A DNA stretch of 64,000 nucleotides, from assembly GCA_035235625.1 (NCBI GenBank), contig CP141143.1:36317178-36381177 (forward strand), given 5' to 3'. Of this stretch, positions 21,777-33,319 are shown piece by piece. The translations under genes and the position numbers were made by a program. The DNA comes from Saururus chinensis. Its lineage: Eukaryota; Streptophyta; Magnoliopsida; Piperales; Saururaceae. The notes below the pieces were generated by a model. That model was given only the letters and a program-made list of their open reading frames with translations. It had not been told where the DNA came from and made no database searches. How positions within the stretch are numbered: position 1 is the first letter of the stretch; each line of letters starts with the position of its first letter.

Positions 21777-22440
21777 TTAGATAAATCTTTTGTTCTTCTT
21801 ACACAAATTTCGCTCGAGCTTCTTACACAAAATTGTTCCTCCTCCTTCTCCACCTCGCGTTATCGAGTTGGGCGGCAGGCGAGAAGCCACCAGCACGATC
21901 CATGTCCACCAGATACTTCGCAACGAGCTGGTCCGATCCAGCCTAGGGACCCTTCTAGGATCGATGCGGGACGACTCATTTTGTCCTCCTCGACCAGGCT
22001 TCAAACCACGTGGAGAGCGGCCGCCGCCGTCTTTGATGCAAGGACCAGAGAAGAATCTGGAATTCGGCGGGAGCGAAAGAGGGGTTTCTTTGGTTGCTTC
22101 TTCCCCGAAATTTCCCAGACAGGAAGACGACGGGTCGGAGGAGGTTGGGACGATAGAATGGTGGCCATGCTTTCCGTAGGTCAGATAAGCGGAGTCGTCC
22201 AGACTCCACTCCAGGGGTAGGAGAACAAGTAGATGATTCTTGGGTTCGAACTGAGCCCGAGTTGTATCGTGTGTCGACCTCTCCACGCCTCCCCCCACGC
22301 CCCCCTGGCTGGTTCCGCTTTTACAGCGAGTCGCTTGAAAGCTCCATCTGAGAAGGCCAGAAGAACCATTGGAGGTGGTCGAAGGAGGGGAGGAGCAGGA
22401 TAGTGTTCCAGGCGTGAACACAGGCTAGGTATTCCGAAAA
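21777..22440. other. GC-rich stretch of unknown origin
   Basis: Markedly GC-rich among AT-rich neighbours. It has open frames on both strands, the longest on the minus strand (22421 to 21777, 214 codons), Ser/Pro/Gly-rich and matching no family I recognise. Overlapping open frames are expected in GC-rich DNA. It lies between two MULE ends, so a captured host-gene fragment is possible. Confidence 0.35.
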
Positions 22441-22599
22441 TGCGGAGCCAAATTTCTCTTTTAGAACAAGATAACGTGGATTTTACTTACTATTAGACAC
22501 ATGTGATTACCATTTTAATAAAAATTTAAAATAAAGTTATTAATATGAGACGGTGGGAGGGAGTGTATTTTAAAAAACTAAATAGATTTATATAAAAAG

Positions 22600-22740
22600 A
22601 CGGAGGTGGTATTATGACAAAGAGTGAACTATTTACAAACCAACCTTGAGGCAATACTTAGAGTTCTTGGAAAATCGATAAGCACTGCACATGGACATGA
22701 ACGTTGGTGACAACCGGGGACCACTTCTCTTTAAAAGCTT
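22600..22740 (+). repeat. Dispersed repeat R, left part
   Basis: Matches 52310-52490 in CRK intron 3: GAGTGAAC.ATTTAC, AATCGATAAGCACTGCAC, CAACCGGGGAC and CCACTTCTCTTTAAAA. The continuation is found at 26880, after the MULE-containing insert. Confidence 0.7.
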
Positions 22741-23184
22741 CAGTTGTTTAGTTACTACCTTCTCTATCGGCAGGCTAACATCGATTGGACCATAACAGTT
22801 CGGTGACCAGGCATGTCACATGCGGACAGTGACGGACAGTGAGTCCTTTGTTTGGGCACTTAGGTGCATCCTATGGTAACTCTTCTGCTTTTACAAGATA
22901 AGTGGGCTTCACTTTTCTTCTCCCATTCCATTTTGTCTCTATTGATCCTTGCAAACCTTTTTCGGCAATCACTCTCTGTAATACCACTATCGTGTATGAG
23001 CGGTTTTCTCTTTTGGCTTGTACTTTATATGAAACAATTATTTATTTTTAAAGTTATTTTATTATTCAACAAAAAGTTATATTTTTATATAAAAAATTTG
23101 CACATGAGTTTTATTTTATTTAGATAAATGACCCTATGTAAATTTTATATAAAATTTATTTATTGAGTCCAATTAAAATTCTCA
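22741..23184. other. Intergenic or insert flank, no gene seen
   Basis: Separates repeat R from the left arm of the third MULE. One short frame (22864-23127) is hydrophobic and unsupported. Confidence 0.3.
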
Positions 23185-24125
23185 AAAGAATTGACCAAAA
23201 TATACTCTTACTTTGGTCAAATAACCGAAGTGTAAGTAAGTTTTTACTATTTACTAAAGTAGACTTGCTCACGTTGGAACTTATAAATATGTGAATGAAT
23301 TTTACTTAACTACTCTCTCCTTCATTATATGATAAGCCGACGGGGAAAACATGTCAGATTGGTCGCTCAGCCCATGTCTTCTTTTTCTTCCCCGGTAAGA
23401 CTTCATCTCGCGGTGATTTTTCCTCCTCCTATATAAGTTCTTCTTCCTCATATTTTTGTTTTCCCAGTTAGCTTCATCTTCTCTGCTTTTTTTCTCTGGG
23501 TCTTCACATCTTCGAGCTCTGAAGACTTAGTAGTTTATTTCTCTTCAACCAAGTAGATTGGTTTAGGTTATTTTAGATGATAAAAAATGTGTTATCCAAT
23601 GAAAATGTTATTTTAGGTTGGTTATATCTTGGACATTATATAGTTATTGCTAGTAAGATTTTTTGGGTAGCTGAAAAAATAGAAACTGAAAAATTAGAAT
23701 ACTGGATCATTGAAATACTGAAAAATTAGAAAACTTGATTAGTGATATGATATGAGAAGAGTATGGAAATGGACACAAAATGTTTGTTATGTGTTTGGGA
23801 CGTCCATTGGGATGCAAGTGGTGGAAAATATAATTTTGACAATGCGAAAACAAAACTAATTTAATCACTTTCAAGTTTTTCATTTTAGTTTTTCAGGATT
23901 TATGTTTTCTAGTTGTCCAGTTTTTTAGTTTTAAGTTTCCAAGTTTTCGATTTTCGAGTTTGATAGTATGTCAGTTTTCCAGTTTTCCTTTTAACACATG
24001 GATTATTCTAGTCAATGTAGGCATATATATAGGGTTCCACCTATTTTTCTTCGTATGTTTTGAAGCTAATTTAGGTTTTTTTAGGGTTTTTGTTCATATG
24101 TTGTTCCAAAAATTGCTCATTTGTG
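23185..24125 (+). repeat. Left inverted arm of the third MULE
   Basis: Reverse complement of 25535-26565. Includes one copy of the 48-base unit (near 23478-23525), the N-terminal transposase fragment (23765-23860) and reversed TTTTCCAGTT motifs (23875-23990). Confidence 0.8.
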
Positions 24126-24574
24126 TGAACTATGATTTTTCCTCTCACCATTCCCGAAATTGCTCATTTGTGCTAAAATATGAGATAATTCTTTTATAAC
24201 AAAATAACAAATATGTGAGTAAACAGGACAATAGTAATTTAACAATAGTTCCCCGATTATTGTCTCTTAGGATCCCTACTACATCTCTAGAATTTGACGT
24301 ATCACTGCCAAATTTAGATTTATTGTCATCCCACTCCCTAATCAAACTGCATCTTGCCCACCTTTCATCAATCTTCAACACATGGCATCCTTGATTTATT
24401 AGGCTTGCTTCTCCTGTTTCGGAAGGGCGTTGTCATCCCCCAAAAAAACAAATTCAACAGCTCTATTAATTATGACTTTAATTAAGTGATATGAAAAGAA
24501 AACATATGATGAGTGACTAAGTCATCCTATCATGCACAACATAGAAATTCATACCATAAAAGTTTTTTTGTCAA

Positions 24575-24930
24575 TAATTGGCAAGCTATTAACTTCCTTA
24601 TCCAATGCACGTCCTCACCTGTGAAGTCAAAAGCATAGCGGTGTGACAAATATTATATGTATAAGCACCACAAACCCCACAGTCATCACAATTAAAATCT
24701 GATATTCCCATATACGGAACACAATTAAAATTCAATGATTATTGTTGACATGGAGTCGAAAATGATGAGCTCAAAATTCTGAAAATGGTGTTCCATTCAC
24801 ACTCAATAAGCTCTTCAATGATTCTGAAATTCTTGTCCACATGGCTGCCAATTGCTCTAACTCTGGTAGCTTGCCATGTTCACTTTTAAATGTAATTCAT
24901 TTATCCAATGCATCCTTGCAGTCATGCACA
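24575..24930 (-). pseudogene. Captured Ulp1 protease fragment
   Basis: Minus-strand sequence similar to 11325-11820 of the Ulp1 gene: matches to the KDA.DKW region, the GKLPELE region, and the nucleophile region NCDDCGV, where the catalytic Cys is kept (24679-24681). About 165 bases are missing between the IWE.DIQI region and NCDD, removing the catalytic Asp block. Several stops interrupt it, so it is not a working gene. Confidence 0.75.
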
Positions 24931-25534
24931 AGTAGTATCTACAAACACATTACCATGTACCTCAGCTTCACAAGTTTAAATTGACACTTATCCACTCCAT
25001 AGTTATCCTATTGATAGTTATTTAGTTGACAATTCATAGTTTTTTGTCTGAAAAAAAAGACTTATCAAGAAATAAACTGAGTAGAATGTATGGTGCTTAA
25101 CCCAACGAGTAAATTTACTAGTTAACTATAAAACTAAATAACTGGTCATTTGCAAGTTACAAATTTTAAAACCTAAAATAAATTTTGCTGCTTCATGTTG
25201 CGAGACTCCTAGTTTAGTCGTATAACCAAAATGTGGGGAAGTTTCAAAGATTTACCTAACTAAACTTATCCATGTGAGAATTGAATCTTATATTTGCTTA
25301 TTGTTAGTGGGGTACTCACATTGGGCTGGGTGAATGTTTTTGTAAATTAGAGTCAGTGATTAGATTGGTTATTTTGTGTGGTAGCATATGGCTCTTGTTT
25401 TATCTCATACAGATGTAACATTTCTAAACAATTAGAGAACTAAAAAATTAGAAAATTGAAAAACTATAAAATTGGATATCCATAAAACTGAATAACTATA
25501 AAACCGAAAAACTGGATAATTGAAAAATAGATAA

Positions 25535-26565
25535 TTTTGGAAACAATATATGAACAAAAATCCTAAAAAGCCTAAATTAGCTTCACAACATAGAAGAAAA
25601 ATGAGAGGAACCCTATATATATGTCTGTATTGACTAGAATAATCCATGTGTTAAAGGGAAAACTGGAAAACTGACATACTGTCAAACTGGAAAACCGAAA
25701 AATCGGAAATTGGAAAACTAAAAAATTGGACAACTGGAAAACATAAACCCTGAAAAACTAAAATGAAAATTTTAAAAGGTGATTAAATTAGTTTTGTTTT
25801 TCATTATCAAAACTATATTTCCTACCACTTGCATCCCAATGGACGTCCCAAACACAGAGGCTCTTCTCACATCATATCAGTAATCTAATTTTTTACTTTT
25901 TTAGTATTTCAATGATCCAATATTCAAATTTTACAGTTTCTAGTTTTTCAGCTACCCAAAAAATCATACAGCAAAAACTAAGTAATGTCCAAGATATAGC
26001 CAACCCAAAATAACATTTTCATCCGATAACACCTATTTCATCATTTGAAATAACCTAAACCAATCTACTTTGTGGAAGGGAAATAAACGACTAGGTCTTC
26101 AGAGCTCGAAGGTGTGAAGACTCGGAGAAAAGAAACAGAGAAGATGAAGCAGCTCGAAGATGTGAAGGCCCGGAGAAAAGAAGCAAAGAAGATAAAACAA
26201 CCTGAAGATGTGAAGACCTGGAAAAAAGAAGTAGAGAAGATGAAGCAGCACGAAGATGTGAAGACTTAGAGAAAAGAAGCAGAGAAGATGAAGCAAACTG
26301 GAAAAATGAAAATATGAGGAAGAAGAACCTACCTAGCAGGAGGAAAAATCACCGCTAGATGAAGTCTTATGGGAGAAGAAGAGGAAGACATCTTTTTCCT
26401 AGGCTGAGCGACCAATCTGGCATATTTTTCACGTCGACTGCCATATAATGAAGGATAAGGTAGTTAAGTAAAATTTCTTCACATGCTTTCAAGTTCCCAT
26501 ATAAGCAAGTCTACTTTGGTAAATAGTAGAAACTTGCTCCACTTCGGTTATTTACAGGAATATCA
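25535..26565 (-). repeat. Right inverted arm of the third MULE
   Basis: Reverse complement of 23185-24125, longer because a 48-base unit is repeated four times here. The end near CGGTTATTT is followed by sequence unlike the left end, so a few terminal bases may be lost. Confidence 0.8.
26104..26295. repeat. Four tandem 48-bp units in the right MULE arm
   Basis: Units start GCTCGAAGGTGTGAAGA, GCTCGAAGATGTGAAG, ACCTGAAGATGTGAAG and GCACGAAGATGTGAAG, exactly 48 bases apart. 48 is a multiple of three, so a 16-residue hydrophobic repeat reads on the minus strand. The left arm has only one unit. Confidence 0.9.
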
Positions 26566-26879
26566 ATTTCCTTATTCAACCCCATTCCCTCCAACTGACC
26601 CAATTCTCCAAATGTAGTACTCAAAGCACAATATCCACATGGATGCACCTAGCTTGGTTGAGCATCGTGACCAGCCTACACAGGGCTGTAAACATGGTAC
26701 ATAAAGGGTCAATAGTTGTCTATATGCAATTGTCCTCTTATGGAACATGTTAGGAGCCCTTTATTGGTGGTTACAAAAATGTTGAGGCAAAGTTGGCCAA
26801 GAAAATATTTTCATATCCATAATAGAGACAAAGATGAACACTATTTGTGGGGTTGATCATCCCACTTGCAAATATAGAA
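26566..26879. other. Intervening sequence, no gene seen
   Basis: About 300 bases between the MULE arm and the resumption of repeat R. No motif or frame worth reporting. Confidence 0.3.
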
Positions 26880-27850
26880 ACAAAAAAAATTTGGTATAAT
26901 GTTTACAAAAATAATTGATTATAGAGATTGCAAAACATGTCAAAATCTCATATTGAGGGGACCGGCTCCCAGAACAAATCAATCAATTACAAGTCCTTGA
27001 AGAAAATCATTCACTTGTCAAAACATGGATGACTGGCGGCCTCTTATCCTCAAATACATGGTAATATATTATTGCCTTAAAAAGATGATGAGCTTTTTCT
27101 TATCAATTTACCCACTAAACCCATTTTAGTAAATTTGTTCAGTCAAATGTTTTTAAAAAAGGTAGCCACAAGTGAACAATGATTGTCGCAATAGTGGCTA
27201 AATCGTTCGTGCCTAGAGTTGAAATGGGCCGCCATGGCTTAGTTGGCCGCAACCAAACCGTTATTAGTCTAGTTGCGGTGGAAACAAGATACCAGATCTA
27301 GTGGCCCGTTCATGGGCCATGGCGACTACGATGTGGCTGGTTGAGGAGAATATGAACTGCCAGATATGGCGGCCTGTTTCAGTGGTGCTGAAGTAAAATA
27401 TGGGTGGAGTGTGGGGAGGAGGGGGGTGCTGGGTGGGGAGCAGGGGGGTGGGTTTTTTAGAGTGACACAGTGAAGGCATTTAACTCTTTTACCTCGCTTT
27501 TTGGGCTCATTTGTCACTCTTTTTTTTTTTTAATTTCTTTGTTTGAAAACTTTCTTGAATATGTCTTAGACAACAACAGCGTAGCCTCCTCACCCCAGCC
27601 AACCATGACTGATCCTAGGGCTAATCAGCCTCTCCTCTTTTAGCTCATTACTCAAGTCCAGATAGATGCTTTCAATTGGAATTCTAATCGTAGAGGTGTC
27701 TCATATTCTACGACTACCATTTTTCAATCTTTTCGATGCAGCAAATATCCATAGGGACCACTAATGTTGGAAACATTTCGAGCCTTAGAACTTATGAGTC
27801 ATAAGTATAATGTTTAAAAGATATTTATAATTCACTTGGCTAGAATTTGA
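26880..27850 (+). repeat. Dispersed repeat R, right part
   Basis: Collinear with 52490-53130 in CRK intron 3: AATGTTTACAAAAA, ATCTCATAT.GAG, GGGCCGCCATG, GGAAACAAGAT, TTTTCGATGCAGCA and ATATCCATAGGGACCACTAA. The 27264-27517 minus frames are shadows of this sequence. The family is unidentified. Confidence 0.7.
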
Positions 27851-30545
27851 AGACAATCTACCCCTAGAATAAGAGAGGATATAGAGTCACTATAACAAAA
27901 AGGAATATTAGTTTAATGTCTAGAATTAACCCGGATAGGGTGTTCGGAACACAAAATTGAGGTTATAAATTTTACAAACATACAAGGAGCAGCAACATCA
28001 ATGTAAGAGAGCCTTAACATTCCTCTACGCGTTATGAAGCTTCAGCACTCCAATGCATGTAGGACAGAATAAAATTATATTTTATTACTAATTTGGATTA
28101 AGCCAATGTTGTTATGTCATTAGTTTTTTATGTACATATTGTATAATATGTACGATGTTATTCTAATATAAAAATTTCCAAACATAGTTCTGCATAATCA
28201 TTAGGTAGTACAAAATTATATATGTTAAAATACGTATGTCCAAATATTTATTCAAAGTCATATGAAAATCAAACAGAAATTATTAGAGTCAAACAGAAGC
28301 TAACAAATCAGGAAAAGTATACATTTTATTCTATCACTGAGTAGAGCAAAACATATAAAAACATATTGGATCATATCAGATTACATCATATCATATTAAA
28401 TAAAAATATAGCCTTTCATAGCAGAACGAATCAGAGCAAAACATACTAGAACACATCGGATTAGAGTAGAGCATATATCTTAATTAGTACATGCATTCAT
28501 ATAATTATTTATTAAATCAAAAGTTTAGAAATGCTTACTCCCCTGAGTCTTTCGAAAGAAGCAAGTTCAGAGTTGCTCTTTCCTTCAGGGCGTTCTTTTA
28601 ACGCCCGACATTTTCTATCATATTTTCTTAAACATTTATAGAAATTTTTTGCAACATAACAGCTGTAAATCAGGAAAAATGAAAAATAATAAACCTATGA
28701 AAGTAGTTTTATAATTTAAAACATCCCACATTAATTTTTCCCAGACAAAATTTTGCTCTTTTGATCAAATATTATACGGCCAAACCAAATATCCTCAGGC
28801 ACTACTCAAAAATAAATATACAAAATGCATTGCTATGATCATAGATTTTAAATATAAATATCTCCTAGGCATCCCTAAGCGCAAGTCCCATAACTGTTCG
28901 CAGTCTAGTGTAAATTACAAATCCAAAAAGCATAAATATTTTAATTCCCATCTCAACCAATACATCAGATTGTGACACAAAATAATACTCACAGTGAGTC
29001 AAGGATATACCTAAGTCAAAGGATATTAATCCATTCTAGGGAACAAACATCCATATTCAGGATCTTTCCGCCACAAACCTGCAAAAGCATCCTGACCATC
29101 AAGGCTAAAAAATAGGGAAAATAAGTATTTTCATACTTAGTAGGACAAGTAGGAAAATCCAAAGTAGGGGAGTTCTAAATAGTGAACTTAGTAAGTCCAT
29201 ATATGGATGCGTTCATGCAACTTAAACATGAAGTAGGCAGCTACTTAATAATCATGCACATATGCATACAATCATGCCAAATACATAATATCAAACCAAT
29301 CTTACACATACTCATATGACTTTACTAGTACACTCTTACTCGTATGACCTTACCCGTATAACCTTACTCGTATAACCTTACTTGTACAATCTTGCTAAAA
29401 AATATACATATACTCAGAAACATACATACTCACTCATATAGTCGTACACATATTATTGAGCACTAAACCTCATTGCAATTAATAAGCTCCAATGTTGAAA
29501 TGGAAAAGAATGTCACAGGGAATCACCTTAACCATTGGGGAGTGACTAAACCCCATGGACTTTTCTGAAGGCAAAACACACCAATGCACATGACACACAA
29601 GATCAAACATGTAAGAGTAGCTCCATGATACTAATTACCTGAGTGCATAAGCATAAATGCCCACACTTTAGGGCCATACAATTGCCTGCACTGTGCGGGT
29701 CTTATAGTGTTAGTGCCAGTCTTGGGCATAAATCATATAGTGTAACTCTTTGGCAGAATCACACATCGCCACTCTTGTGCATAATCATTCATTGCCACTC
29801 TTTAGTAGAATCATACAATGCTCTTAATAAAGCATCAAACGTTTGGGTTTAATACAACAAATAGGTAAAATTGAAAACCTACATCACTCTCAACAGAGCA
29901 TCAGACGTCTGGGCTTAAATAAAACACACAGACAACATCCAATAGAATAAACACCATGACAAGATATGAGAAATACTGTGTCGGCTCATAATTGACTAGC
30001 TCAAACACAGAACTTAATCCGTCGAAACCCTCAGGTCTCAAACTCACAAAACAATCATTAGCTTTGCATTTAATTCAAGTTTGAATTAAGTAAGTTATGC
30101 GGTACAATTATACCATAAAAACTCTCAAACATACAGTGCTCTACTGATCAAACTAAGCTGAGCTTGATCCAAAACCTTAGTCGTCAGGGCAGTTACTTCA
30201 CTTAATCCGACTAACTCAAAACATAACTCGTTGTACACCAAAAACTTACATATTCATACAATCTCCGCCAACTACTTTATGGCCAAAACATCTTACTCAG
30301 ATGTCATCAAACTGAATTCCTCAGAGCCAACCCCAATTATCACCCTCTTACTTATACCTCACTTATTTGCTTACTTTTCACTTCATAATTTGTATGCTAT
30401 GTTTGTACAATTATGCGGCACTCTTACTGTCTAACAATCTTCCAACATACGCTACAATCCAAACCACACCAACACGCTTGCACATCCACATCCAACTTCA
30501 TACCAAACCCTCTCTCACCTCTTACCATCCATCGGTCATACTTCT

Positions 30546-30575
30546 ACCCCCCCCCCCCCACACACACACACATAC
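30546..30575. repeat. Poly-C plus (CA)n microsatellite
   Basis: A run of about 13 C followed by CACACACACACA. Lies within the nested solo LTR. Confidence 0.85.
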
Positions 30576-30639
30576 GCATATCCATCACACATGCATATAG
30601 CCATCATACATACGTATGCCCATCACATACTCCCATACA

Positions 30640-30905
30640 TATCTTACCAACATACTTGCTAGCCATCACTAGCACACACATAATCCATATATATTAGCTT
30701 ACTAACATACTCATTAGCTATCACTAGCACATAGTTATTTTACATACGTAGCTTACCAACATACTCGCTAGTCATCATTAGCACACACACAATCTACATA
30801 TGTAGCTTACCAACAGACTAGCTAGCTATCACTAGCACATACATATTCCACATGTGTATGTTACCAACATACTTGCTGGGCATCATTAGCACACACATTC
30901 TACAT
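30640..30905. repeat. 54-55-bp tandem repeat, five units
   Basis: Units share CTTACCAACATACT and TAGCCATCACTAGCACAC, at about 30643, 30698, 30753, 30807 and 30861, with substitutions between them. Confidence 0.85.
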
Positions 30906-31964
30906 ACATCAAACATACTTACAGCTCACATGCATGTCATATGCATTTCAACATACCATATAATCATGCTTACATACATATCATGCAATCGTATCATTAT
31001 TTAGCATCTAAAGCATTGAATCATACAATCCTATCATGTTGCTAAGCATGCAATCATGAAATTACAAATTTAAAGCTCCCCTACCTTATAATACATACAC
31101 GATGGTGGCGGCGTTGGTAGGGGAGTTGGCAGCCAAAACATTGCTAAGCAAAGAGAGCTATTGTCCAGAGGGTTTAGAAAGCACCGAAAGCAATCACAGC
31201 CAAATGGGGTGACATAGATTAAAGCGGCAAAATCTGTGATCCACGGTGGCTCACTAGGGCAGTCGAGAGAAAGTTCATACCAAAAGAAGTGGCAGTGTTA
31301 CCAAAAGTGGAGGGTGTACAAACTGAAGGTCAGCCGGTGGCTAAGAAGTACTTGGCCAACAGTAAGACATCAAAATCGGCCACAGACAACACCTAAAAAC
31401 GATGATTTCATGTCATCGAGAGCCCACAAAAAGGTGGAGGGTTTGGGGCGACTCTCGAGGATGGAGGGGAGGTGGAGGGCTCTAGTGGTCAACTCAACTG
31501 AGGAAAAGACTGGTACCTCATGGAGGAGCAAGGATGACATGGCAACAGTCCTAGCTAGTACCAAAGGACTCGTGTTAGTACGCCGAAGAGGAGATGCGAC
31601 GGAGTGACTGGAAATGTTCTTGGTTTCACTCTCGTTCTTTCTAGATGTCCTGGACATCTCAAAGTTTCTGGAATGTGTTGTTTGTTTCCATACTTTATAC
31701 TCTTTTCTTTCCCTTTTATGTCCCCATCATGCACTAACCTCCTTTTTACATGTCGTATATCCAAAATTCACCATGAAAGTGCATGTCGAGGCCCATGGCC
31801 TACAACTAAGCCCCACACCTAACTCTATAGGCATAATACCGATGTCAAATATGAAAATACGAATATGCTGAAGTATCACATTTTCTTGCAAAAAATGATA
31901 AGAAATAACAAGAAAATCACAAAAATTTTAGAAAAATCAGGGACATTACAGTTCTCCCCTACAA

Positions 31965-32520
31965 GTCCGAAGATAGCGAGCAGAGCCTCCTCTTTCTTTA
32001 GAACATTTTTCTCATTGTTCCCAAAGGTGATGAATAGATGCTCCCCTTTCCTAGGGTTTTTCTCACTCTTTACCTCTGAAGGCGACAGATAAAACCTACC
32101 ATTTCCCAGAGATGCATCACTCTTTGCATAGTTGAAGATGGATGACAGAACCTCCCCATACCCATAGATGCTTCTCACTTTCTGCACCCATGGGCAGCGT
32201 ATAGCACCTCCCCTTACCCAGAGCCACTTTTCACTTTCCTTGACTATAGGCAGCGGATAGAACCTCCCCTTGCCTATGATGCTTCTCTCTATCTTTCTCT
32301 CTATATGCACTAAGGCGACAGATAGAACCTCCCTTTTCCTGGGAATGTTTCTCTCACTGCATGGCCCATCGGTGAACAATAAAGTCTCCCCTTACTCCAG
32401 GCCACTTCTCTTGATCTGGCCCAACAACAAAGGATGGAGCTTCCCCTCACTCTGGTCCACTTCTCTCTCGGCCCAAATGCGTTAGACAGAGCCTCCTTAT
32501 GCCCTAAGCCATTTTCCCTC
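31965..32520. repeat. Degenerate 65-70-bp tandem repeats in LTR
   Basis: Repeated blocks of AGAACCTCCCCTTACC...TTCTCACTTTC form. The other LTR has the same array at 39130-39600, so the repeats belong to the LTR itself. Confidence 0.7.
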
Positions 32521-33304
32521 TCTAGAGTTGCAAACTCGAGGACTGGACACTTCCATTGTATAGAGCACCTCAAATTAGCTAAGAATGCCTCTTGGACAAG
32601 CAATATCGGACTTAGAATGGGCCAAAGCACTTCTCTAGAAATTCACATAGGGTTCCTATTTATAGAGGAAAAACCCGCAAGTGAACAATCTGTATGCATG
32701 TGCTAGTGACATGCATTGCATGCCCATGAGGTCTTGATCTGGTAGGCCCACACTGAGTGTGCGGTGTTGCCAAAGAGATGCCATGGATTTTGAGACATAG
32801 CGTTAACGAACCGCACATCTTGCTGCATGTCGCTCTTATAGCCCACATAAGGACAGGCCCTACTACGAGAGGTACAGCTCATGCATAGGCTCTTTCACAC
32901 GGCTCGCTCTCCGGCTGGTGCCAGCTACTGGCATCATCAATGACAGCAGCAAATTTGTCTTTTCTTTAATTATTACTATTATTTTTTAAAAATATTATTG
33001 CAACTTCAAAATGTGATATCTTCTTGGCCCGAAGTAGGAACCGCATGATCATGATACCAATGGACTCATATTAACGAGCCCTTAAAAACTAGGCCACATA
33101 TGGGTAGCTTATTCCTCACTTTTCAAGTAGGTCCCTCCTATGTTGCATGCTCACCGAGGTTCCAACTTTAACTCCCAACCTCCATTTGTGTGTGTCCTTT
33201 TATTTATTACTTCGAGCATTACCCATATACGAGGATTTTGTCCCTTAAAACCCACTAAAACTTATCCAAAATTTTATAACGTAATTGGAAAATGGGGCAT
33301 TATA

Positions 33305-33319
33305 TTCTCCCCCCTTAAA
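33305..33319 (-). other. Polypurine tract
   Basis: Minus strand TTTAAGGGGGGAGAA immediately before the LTR start TATAATGCCCC. This is the standard site for plus-strand priming and sets the element's orientation. Confidence 0.75.

Larger units (their letters stand above)
23185..26565. mobile_element. Non-autonomous MULE with ~1-kb inverted arms and captured Ulp1 fragment
   Basis: Left arm about 23185-24125, right arm about 25535-26565, reverse complements of each other over nearly their full length. Matches include ATAACCGAAGTG, AGATTGGTCGCTCAGCC, TTGGTTTAGGTTATTT, GGGACGTCCATTGGGATGCA and GGATTATTCTAGTCAAT. Each arm contains about 30 codons of the transposase N-terminal exon (compare 13126-13230). 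The centre holds an antisense Ulp1 fragment and AT-rich filler. No transposase is encoded. Outer limits are approximate; no 9-base duplication was found. Confidence 0.8.
28597..31950. mobile_element. Nested solo LTR (TTTAACGCCCGAC...GGGACATTACA)
   Basis: Interrupts the LTR at a point where the other LTR (39100-39112) is continuous. Flanked by GTTCT on both sides (28592-28596 and 31951-31955), a 5-base target duplication. The ends resemble large plant gypsy LTR ends, with the first TG mutated to TT. No internal genes; frames such as 31236-31607 match nothing known. Confidence 0.8.
27905..33304 (-). repeat. 3' LTR of the LARD-like element (with nested insertion)
   Basis: Right boundary is TATAATGCCCC on the minus strand, next to a polypurine tract. 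Left boundary is approximate because the first ~15 bases are degenerate compared with 38369. About 2.0 kb of LTR remains once the insertion 28597-31950 is removed, similar to the other LTR. Confidence 0.7.

Noticed and set aside
26099..26296. Hydrophobic 16-residue repeat protein on the minus strand
   Set aside because: Reads through 48-base tandem units in a MULE arm; length is a multiple of three, so openness is trivial.
23185..26565. Nine-base target duplication for the third MULE
   Set aside because: Compared the flanks of the most likely ends (ACTTTGGTC and ACAGGAATA); they do not match, so no duplication is claimed.
30640..30905. Regular repeats suggesting a CRISPR array
   Set aside because: Units are contiguous and diverged with no unique spacers, in a plant nuclear LTR.
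31236..31657. 123-codon plus frame and its minus overlap
   Set aside because: Basic, low-complexity translation within the nested solo LTR; no family recognised.
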